64,000 bases of DNA from Haloferax mucosum ATCC BAA-1512. GTDB lineage: Archaea; Halobacteriota; Halobacteria; Halobacteriales; Haloferacaceae. Position 1 is the first letter of the stretch; each line of letters begins with the position of its first letter. A program made the position numbers and the translations under genes. A model generated the notes under the pieces. That model was not told where the DNA came from. It searched no databases and saw only the letters and a list, made by a program, of their open reading frames with translations. The stretch lies in contig NZ_AOLN01000001.1 of the NCBI RefSeq assembly GCF_000337815.1, forward strand, positions 186,001 through 250,000, given 5' to 3'. Shown here one piece after another: positions 58,562 through 64,000 of the stretch.

Positions 58562-59686
58562 ATGGCAAACGCAGAAGACGCAGTTCGGTCCTACCTGACC
58601 TCGGTGAAGGAGGACTTGATGACAGGGGTATCGTTCATGATTCCGTTCGTGACGATTGGCGGCATTTTCCTCGCGCTGGGCTACGCGGTCGCCTCGTTTT
58701 CGGCAGACGTGCGAAACATCTTCGAGGCGACTGGCACGCCCGGTTGGTTCCTCGCGCAAATCGGGAGCGCGGGACTGACGCTCATGGTTCCGGTACTCGG
58801 CGCGTACATCGCGTACGCCATCGCCGACAGACCGGGACTCGCACCGGGTTTTATTCTCTCGTACGTCATCCAGCAAGGGAACGTCCTCCAAGCGGCTGGC
58901 GACGTTATCGGTCTTCAGGGCGGTTCCGCCGGGGCTGGCTACCTCGGTGCAATCGTGGCTGGTTTCCTCGCCGGGTTCGTCGCCCGCTGGTTCAAACAGC
59001 GCAACGTTCCGGAGTTCGTCGCACCGATGATGCCCGTCCTCCTCATCCCGGTGGCGACGACCGCGGTTCTCGCGCCGGTCATGTTGTTCGTACTCGGCGT
59101 TCCCATCTCCATCGCAAACGCGGGACTCACGGAGTTTCTGAGCAACATGCAGGGCGGCGGGCAGGCGATTCTCCTCGGTGCCATCCTCGGAGCAATGATG
59201 GCATCCGATATGGGCGGTCCAATCAACAAGGTCGCGTACGTGTTCTCCGTCGGCCTCATCTCCGAGGGCGTCACCGCGCCGATGGCGGCGGTCATGATTG
59301 CGGGCATGGTGCCGCCGATTGGACTCTCGCTTTCGAACTTCATCGCGCCGCAGAAGTACGCCGCCGAGATGTACGAAAACGCCAAAAGCGGCGTCTTCCT
59401 CGGCTTTTCGTTTATCACCGAAGGCGCGATTCCGTACGCGGCCGCAGACCCGGCTCGCGTCATTCCGAGCGTCGTCGCAGGGAGCACTGTCGCGGGCGCG
59501 GCCTCGATGGCACTCGGCGTGACGATGCCCGCGCCGCACGGCGGTATCTTCGTCGTGCCACTGTCGAATCAGCCGTTCATGTTCGTCGGCTGTATCCTGC
59601 TCGGGTCGCTCGTCACGGCGACCATTGCGACGGCAATCAAGCCAAACTTCGACGCGAAAATCGCCGCACAGGCCTCCGACGACTGA
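58562..59686 (+). CDS. ptfC: Fructose PTS membrane component EIIC
   Basis: The 374-residue integral membrane permease has eight to ten helices. MTGVSFMIPFVTIGGIFLAL, AYIAYAIADRPGLAPGFILS, MMASDMGGPINKVAYVFSVG (G-G-P-x-N-K) and FITEGAIPYAAADPARVIPS are EIIC-Fru signatures. It carries fructose in and couples to EIIB (ptfB). ATG 58562 is used (MANAEDAVRSYLTSVKEDL); a start nine codons upstream (58535) is less likely. It has its own promoter in a 106-base AT-rich gap after pfkB. It heads ptfC-ptfA-ptsH1-ptsI-ptfB. Confidence 0.95.
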   Translation: MANAEDAVRSYLTSVKEDLMTGVSFMIPFVTIGGIFLALGYAVASFSADVRNIFEATGTPGWFLAQIGSAGLTLMVPVLGAYIAYAIADRPGLAPGFILSYVIQQGNVLQAAGDVIGLQGGSAGAGYLGAIVAGFLAGFVARWFKQRNVPEFVAPMMPVLLIPVATTAVLAPVMLFVLGVPISIANAGLTEFLSNMQGGGQAILLGAILGAMMASDMGGPINKVAYVFSVGLISEGVTAPMAAVMIAGMVPPIGLSLSNFIAPQKYAAEMYENAKSGVFLGFSFITEGAIPYAAADPARVIPSVVAGSTVAGAASMALGVTMPAPHGGIFVVPLSNQPFMFVGCILLGSLVTATIATAIKPNFDAKIAAQASDD

Positions 59687-59728
59687 CGACGAACGCAACC
59701 ACACCTTCCCAGACCCGAACGACGCACC

Positions 59729-60193
59729 ATGGACGCCACAGACATCAGCACCATCACACCACTCGAACTGATTTCACTCGAAGAACCGCCGGCGATGAAG
59801 GAGGACGCTATCGAGTTCCTCCTCGATTTGGCCGTCGATGCGGGCCGCGTCGACGACCGCGAGACCGCCCTCGACGCGCTCCTCGAACGCGAAAACGAGG
59901 CGACGACCGGCGTCGGGTTCGGCATCGGAATCCCACACGCGAAGACCGACACCGTCTCGGAACCGACGGTCGCGTTCGCGCGCTCGACGGACGGTATCGA
60001 CTTCGACGCGATGGACGACGAACCCGCGAGACTCCTCTTTTTGATTCTCGTCCCCGCCGACGGCGGCGAAGACCACCTCCAGATTCTGAGCGCCCTCTCG
60101 CGGTCGCTCATGCACGAAGACGTGCGCGAAGACCTCCTCGAAGCCGAGCGCAAACAGACGGTTCAAGCCGTCCTCGACGAGGTGGTCGCCTGA
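59729..60193 (+). CDS. ptfA: Fructose PTS component EIIA
   Basis: The 154-residue EIIA-Fru domain has its phosphorylatable histidine in VGFGIGIPHAKTDTVSEPTV (H70). It accepts phosphate from HPr (ptsH1) and passes it to EIIB. The upstream TATTGVG-type loop is present (ENEATTGVG). Length fits a free-standing EIIA rather than the fused bacterial FruA. Its stop overlaps the ptsH1 start by one base (TGATG), and it starts 42 bases after ptfC. Confidence 0.95.
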   Translation: MDATDISTITPLELISLEEPPAMKEDAIEFLLDLAVDAGRVDDRETALDALLERENEATTGVGFGIGIPHAKTDTVSEPTVAFARSTDGIDFDAMDDEPARLLFLILVPADGGEDHLQILSALSRSLMHEDVREDLLEAERKQTVQAVLDEVVA

Positions 60194-60462
60194 TGGAACG
60201 AACCGTCACCGTCGTCCCCGAAGACGGGTTGCACGCCCGCCCCGCCTCGCAGTTTGTCGAGACGGCGACCGAGTTTGACGCCGATGTCCGACTTGGACGC
60301 GCGGACGCGGACGACCTCGCACCCGCCGCGAGCATGCTCGCTGTCACCGGACTCGGGGTCAGCCACGGCGAGTCCGTTCGCCTCGTCGCCGAGGGCGACG
60401 ACGCGGAAGCGGCACTCGATGCCCTCGAAGCTATCCTTTCGACGCCCGAAGCCACACACTGA
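60193..60462 (+). CDS. ptsH1: Phosphocarrier protein HPr of the fructose PTS
   Basis: The 89-residue HPr has the active histidine at residue 14 (DGLHARPASQF) and AASMLAVTGLG around Ser47. It is about two-thirds identical by eye to ptsH2 at 12493, so the two are paralogues. It carries phosphate from EI to EIIA. Its start overlaps ptfA by one base; ptsI begins 2 bases after its stop. No HPr kinase is seen in the window. Confidence 0.95.
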   Translation: MERTVTVVPEDGLHARPASQFVETATEFDADVRLGRADADDLAPAASMLAVTGLGVSHGESVRLVAEGDDAEAALDALEAILSTPEATH

Positions 60463-60464
60463 CC

Positions 60465-62162
60465 ATGGCCGAGCGAACTCTCTCCGGTATCGGTGTCACG
60501 CCGCTTTCGGGTGTCGGATCTGTCGTCTGGTATCGCCCGGACGCGGACCTCCCCGAGCCGCCGGAACCGGAAGACGTAGACGTCGGTTCCGAACGTACGC
60601 GCTTCGAAGACGGGCGCGCCACTGCCGAAAGAGAACTCCGAACGGAGCGAACGCGGACTGCCGAGCGGGTCGGCGAAGACGAAGCCGCGGTTTTCGACGC
60701 GCATATTCAGTTTCTCAACGACCCGCAGATAACCGACGGTGTCACCGAGGCAATCAATGGCGGACTGCCGGCCGAACACGCCGTCCAAGAGACCTTCTCG
60801 ACGTTCATCGAGCAGTTCGAAAACATGGGCGGCCGGATGGGCGAACGCGCCGACGACCTCCGCGACGTCCGCGACCGACTCGTTCGCGTTCTCGCCGACA
60901 GCGAGCGAACTGACCTTTCGTCGCTTCCGGCGGGAAGCGTCGTCGTCGCCGAGCGACTCACGCCGAGCGACACGGCCCAACTCGACCCCGAACGCGTCGC
61001 CGGATTCGCCACGGTGACCGGCGGCAGAACGTCGCACGCGGCCATCTTCGCACGGTCGCTCGCCCTGCCCGCAATCGTCGGCATCGGCGAGGAACTCAAT
61101 TCGGTCGAAGACGGCGCAGAAGTCGTCGTTGACGGCGAATCCGGCGAGTTTGTGATTTCACCCGACGCCGAGCGGAAAGACGCCGTCGCGGCCGACGACG
61201 ACGTCGCGGTTCGACCCGACCCGGTCACCACGACCGACGGCGTCGAAATCGAAGTCGCGGCCAACGTCGGGACGCGGTCCGACCTCGGCCCGGCGGTCGA
61301 ACGCGGGGCCGACGGTATCGGGCTGTTCCGCACCGAATTCCTCTTTCTCGACCGCGATTCGCCTCCGAACGAAGACGAGCAGTTCGACGCCTACGTCGAG
61401 GCGGTCGAGGCGTTCGACTCTGGCCGCGTCGTCGTCAGAACGCTCGATATTGGCGGCGACAAGCCGGTTCCGTACCTCGATTTGCCGGACGAGGAAAACC
61501 CGTTCCTCGGCGAGCGCGGTATCCGTCGGTCGCTCGGTCCCGACGCGACTCTCTTCGAGACGCAGATTCGTGCGCTCCTCCGGGCCGCGGCGAGCGCAGA
61601 CGGCGCGAGAATCTCCGTGATGCTCCCGCTCGTCTCGACGGTCGATGAACTCAAGCGGGCGCGCGAGCGGTTCGAGGCGGTCGCAGACGACCTCGCCGAG
61701 GAAGGCATCGACCACGCGATGCCCGAGTTCGGTATCATGGTCGAGACGCCCGCCGCGGCGTTCATGGCCGACCAGTTCGCTCCGCACGTCGATTTCTTCA
61801 GCATCGGCACGAACGACCTCGCACAGTACGTGATGGCCGCAGAGCGCGGCAACGAGCGCGTCGCCGACCTCGGCGACTACCGCCAACCGGCCGTGCTCCG
61901 CGCTATCGACGCCACAGTCTCCGCCGCCGACGGCACCGACTGTTGGGTCGGCATGTGCGGCGAGATGGCTGGCGACCCGAACCTCACTGAACTCCTCGTC
62001 GGTCTCGGTCTCGACGAGTTGAGCATGAGTGCCGTCACGGTGCCGCAGGTCAAAGCGGCCGTTTCGGAGACCGACACCGACGACGCAACGACACTCGCAT
62101 CGCAGGCGTTGCAGGCCGAGACCAAGGCAGAAGTCACGGAACTACTGAGAGAAACACAATGA
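60465..62162 (+). CDS. ptsI: PTS enzyme I
   Basis: The 565-residue enzyme takes phosphate from phosphoenolpyruvate and passes it to HPr. The active histidine is in GGRTSHAAIFARSLALPAIV. The PEP-binding domain has GIGLFRTEFLFLDRDSPPNE, VRTLDIGGDKPVPYLDLPDE, FFSIGTNDLAQYVMAAERGN and the conserved Cys segment DCWVGMCGEMAGDPNLTELL. It is the only EI seen in this window, so it probably serves both the fructose PTS and DhaM. Its stop overlaps the ptfB start by four bases. Confidence 0.96.
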   Translation: MAERTLSGIGVTPLSGVGSVVWYRPDADLPEPPEPEDVDVGSERTRFEDGRATAERELRTERTRTAERVGEDEAAVFDAHIQFLNDPQITDGVTEAINGGLPAEHAVQETFSTFIEQFENMGGRMGERADDLRDVRDRLVRVLADSERTDLSSLPAGSVVVAERLTPSDTAQLDPERVAGFATVTGGRTSHAAIFARSLALPAIVGIGEELNSVEDGAEVVVDGESGEFVISPDAERKDAVAADDDVAVRPDPVTTTDGVEIEVAANVGTRSDLGPAVERGADGIGLFRTEFLFLDRDSPPNEDEQFDAYVEAVEAFDSGRVVVRTLDIGGDKPVPYLDLPDEENPFLGERGIRRSLGPDATLFETQIRALLRAAASADGARISVMLPLVSTVDELKRARERFEAVADDLAEEGIDHAMPEFGIMVETPAAAFMADQFAPHVDFFSIGTNDLAQYVMAAERGNERVADLGDYRQPAVLRAIDATVSAADGTDCWVGMCGEMAGDPNLTELLVGLGLDELSMSAVTVPQVKAAVSETDTDDATTLASQALQAETKAEVTELLRETQ

Positions 62163-62665
62163 AATTCGTCGCAGTCACCTCCTGTCCGACCGGTATCGCA
62201 CACAGCCAGATGGCGGCTGAGAATCTCCTTCAAACCGCAGAACGCCTCGGCCACGACATCGACGTCGAAGTCCAAGGCGCGATGGGGACGCAGGACGAAC
62301 TCGACGCGGACGCCATCACCGACGCCGAGGCGGTCATCATCACTTCGGACACGTCGGTCAACCGCGACCGATTCGAGGGCAAACTCGTCCTCAAAGGCAC
62401 CGTCAAAGACGGTGTCAACAACGCCGAGGCGGTCATCGAGAACGCGGTCGAACTCGTCGAATCGGGTGCGACCGGCGCTGTCTCTTTCGGAAGCGACAGC
62501 GGTGGTGCCGTCACTGACGACGCTGGAGACGCTGACGCCGAAACGGCTGATTCATCGGCGAGCAGTTCGGACGCGGACGAACCGTCCGAATCTGACGAAC
62601 CCGTTCGTCGCGGCGGCGACCCCGAAAAAGGGCTGTTTGCCCGCCTGAAGCGACTGCTCTCGTAG
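62159..62665 (+). CDS. ptfB: Fructose PTS component EIIB with acidic tail
   Basis: The first 100 residues are a EIIB-Fru domain: MKFVAVTSCPTGIAHSQMAA with the phosphorylated cysteine C9, and VEVQGAMGTQDELDADAITD. The remaining 60-70 residues are an Asp/Ser/Glu-rich tail (DDAGDADAETADSSASSSDA) ending in a basic patch (LFARLKRLLS). Such a tail is not part of the bacterial domain and may be a halophilic adaptation or a membrane-surface anchor to reach EIIC. It overlaps ptsI by four bases and ends the operon; fba follows after about 200 bases. Confidence 0.94.
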   Translation: MKFVAVTSCPTGIAHSQMAAENLLQTAERLGHDIDVEVQGAMGTQDELDADAITDAEAVIITSDTSVNRDRFEGKLVLKGTVKDGVNNAEAVIENAVELVESGATGAVSFGSDSGGAVTDDAGDADAETADSSASSSDADEPSESDEPVRRGGDPEKGLFARLKRLLS

Positions 62666-62695
62666 GGTCGCTGTCGGCGACGAGTTTCCGCTATT

Positions 62696-62737
62696 CTGTC
62701 CGTCTGTCTGTCCGCCTACCTGCCTGTCCGTCTGTCT
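62696..62737. repeat. 14-base direct repeat in ptfB-fba gap
   Basis: CTGTCCGTCTGTCT occurs at 62696-62709 and 62724-62737, in a CTGT/CTGC-rich stretch. It is probably a slippage tract with no clear function. Confidence 0.45.
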
Positions 62738-62865
62738 CGTCCGGGACGACCTCTGCGTTGTGAAAATTAACTCGGACACGAACAAACAATAACGTGCAGA
62801 TTCGAAACTGAGTTCCCATAGATTATTATCCTCGCAATCGTTGACGAATCCGAGGTGAACGCATA

Positions 62866-63876
62866 ATGCCGTTCTACGGCGGGGAGGAACTCGCCACAGT
62901 GTACGACGAGGCGCTCGACGAAGGATTCGGTCTCATCGCAAGTAACATCGCAGAGCCGAGTATCATGATGGGACTCATGGAGGGTGCCGACCGGATGAAC
63001 TCGGACCTTCTGTTACAACTCAGCGGCGGGGCCTGCAAGTTCGCGGGCAACGGTGACCCTGTCGCGGGTCTGAAGGCCATGGGGAACTACATCGAGGTCA
63101 TCGCCGAGCAGTACGACATCGGCGTCTTCCTCAACATGGACCACCAGACGGACCTCGAGTTCATCGAGCAACAGATCGAACTCGACATCCCGTCGTCTAT
63201 CATGATCGATGCCTCGCACGCCCCGTTCGAGGAGAACGTCGAAACGAGCCGTGAGGTCGTCGAGATGGTCGAAGCCGCTGACTCCGACACGCTCATCGAA
63301 GCCGAACTCGGCCAAATCAAGGGCGTCGAAGACGAAATCGAGGCCGAAGAGGCGTTCTACACGGACCCCGAACAGGCGGTCGAGTTCGTGGACAGGACGG
63401 GCGCTGACCTGCTCGCTATCTCCGTCGGCACGCAACACGGCGTCGCCAAGGGGAAGGACCTCGAACTCCGTCCCGACCTCGCCCGCGACATCCGACAGGC
63501 GCTCCGCGATCACGGTCTCGACACGCCGCTCGTCCTACACGGTTCCTCGGGCGTCCAGCCCGACCAACTCCAAGAGATGCTCAAACACGGCATCTGCAAG
63601 GTCAACAAGGACACCCGCTATCAGTACGAGTACACGCGGACGGCGTACGACCTCTACAGCGACGACCCGCACGCCATCGTCCCGCCGGAAGGCGTCGAAG
63701 ACGCCCGCGACACGTTCTTCAACGAGACCGACTGGTCGCCGAACAAGTCCGTGTTCGACCCGCGCGTCGTCGGCCGCGACATCCGCGAGCGCATCGCCGA
63801 TGTACACGCCGACCTGACCGAGGTCTCCGGAAGCGCCGGAAAAAGCCTGTACAAGCAACTGTCGTCGAAAGCGTAA
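62866..63876 (+). CDS. fba: Class II fructose-bisphosphate aldolase
   Basis: The 336-residue aldolase cleaves fructose 1,6-bisphosphate, finishing fructose entry to glycolysis. The Zn-binding and active-site blocks are [64 protein letters not shown] and [17 protein letters not shown]. The C-terminal part ([20 protein letters not shown]) is normal. A TATA-like GATTATTATCC (62821-62831) lies about 35-45 bases before the ATG, with GAGG at about 10 bases. It has its own promoter and may also read through from ptfB. Confidence 0.95.
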   Translation: MPFYGGEELATVYDEALDEGFGLIASNIAEPSIMMGLMEGADRMNSDLLLQLSGGACKFAGNGDPVAGLKAMGNYIEVIAEQYDIGVFLNMDHQTDLEFIEQQIELDIPSSIMIDASHAPFEENVETSREVVEMVEAADSDTLIEAELGQIKGVEDEIEAEEAFYTDPEQAVEFVDRTGADLLAISVGTQHGVAKGKDLELRPDLARDIRQALRDHGLDTPLVLHGSSGVQPDQLQEMLKHGICKVNKDTRYQYEYTRTAYDLYSDDPHAIVPPEGVEDARDTFFNETDWSPNKSVFDPRVVGRDIRERIADVHADLTEVSGSAGKSLYKQLSSKA

Positions 63877-63891
63877 CCGCGAACTGATTTT

Positions 63892-63909
63892 CGTTCAGCC
63901 CGCTGAACG
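63892..63909 (+). terminator. Hairpin after fba
   Basis: CGTTCAGC-CC-GCTGAACG is a perfect 8+8 inverted repeat, 15 bases after the fba stop. A TTTT run lies just before it rather than after. It is a probable 3'-end hairpin. Confidence 0.4.
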
Positions 63910-64000
63910 GTCCGGTAAGACGGTCGTACTCTCCGGTTCAGCGCGCGTCAACACGCGTCGTCGAACGCGCTTTGTTTGGGTCTGAATTCGAACCGAGCGC

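Overview
The window looks like a chromosomal segment of a haloarchaeon of the genus Haloferax or a close relative. The DNA is GC-rich, the predicted proteins are acidic, and many genes have a TATA-like box centred about 25-32 bases before the start codon, as expected for leaderless archaeal transcripts. The gene order (ileS, dhaKLM, ptsH2, glpK, glpCBA, aglB, aglJ, leuA, ilvBNC, leuCDB, glpR, pfkB, fructose PTS, fba) matches, from memory, the H. volcanii locus read in reverse. The genes between aglB and aglJ differ from those I remember in H. volcanii, so this is probably another species or strain. No insertion sequence, CRISPR array, tRNA or rRNA was recognised.

Layout. 1-6.6 kb: a partial TraB-family gene, glycerate kinase, two winged-helix regulators, a bifunctional-nuclease-family protein, a thioesterase and a DUF4397 lipoprotein. 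6.6-10.2 kb: ileS, preceded by a small leader ORF. 10.2-20.3 kb: dihydroxyacetone kinase (dhaKLM), HPr (ptsH2), glycerol kinase with a membrane protein that may be the glycerol carrier, and glycerol-3-phosphate dehydrogenase (glpABC). 20.5-24.8 kb: a Cdc6-like ATPase, a HAD phosphatase, CutA, a small HEWD protein, a methyltransferase and a DUF368 membrane protein. 24.8-44.0 kb: the N-glycosylation locus, with oligosaccharyltransferase aglB and glycosyltransferase aglJ at its ends. Between them lie a flippase, three more glycosyltransferases, a methyltransferase and six alkaline-phosphatase-superfamily enzymes. 44-46.5 kb: small haloarchaeal proteins and a ribbon-helix-helix regulator. 46.9-56.3 kb: leuA (with an apparent 5' frameshift), ilvB-ilvN-ilvC-small protein-leuC-leuD, a Nudix-like gene and leuB. 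56.8-63.9 kb: glpR-pfkB, ptfC-ptfA-ptsH1-ptsI-ptfB and the class II aldolase fba.

How the genes connect. Glycerol enters glycolysis through GlpK/GlpABC, and dihydroxyacetone through the PEP-dependent DhaKLM. Fructose enters through the PTS, 1-phosphofructokinase and Fba. Enzyme I and HPr would supply phosphate to both DhaM and the fructose EIIA. GlpR is placed to control the sugar genes.

Most notable observation. ileS and ilvB, 40 kb apart, share a 5' architecture: a TATA-like box, the hexamer ACGTGT exactly 8 bases before a start codon, a 31-33 codon leader ORF ending in Ser-Leu-Ile-Ile-x-Gly with tandem ATT codons, a GC hairpin over the leader stop, a C-rich G-poor spacer of 64-68 bases, and a second short ORF whose stop overlaps a start codon of the main gene. 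This looks like isoleucine-responsive leader-peptide attenuation in an archaeon. Other points of interest are the six Thr-nucleophile phosphatase-superfamily enzymes that all end in an LGY(L/V)(E/G) tail, a DUF368 lipid-carrier transporter candidate beside aglB, the leuA frameshift, and palindromes lying over the core promoters of two small regulators.
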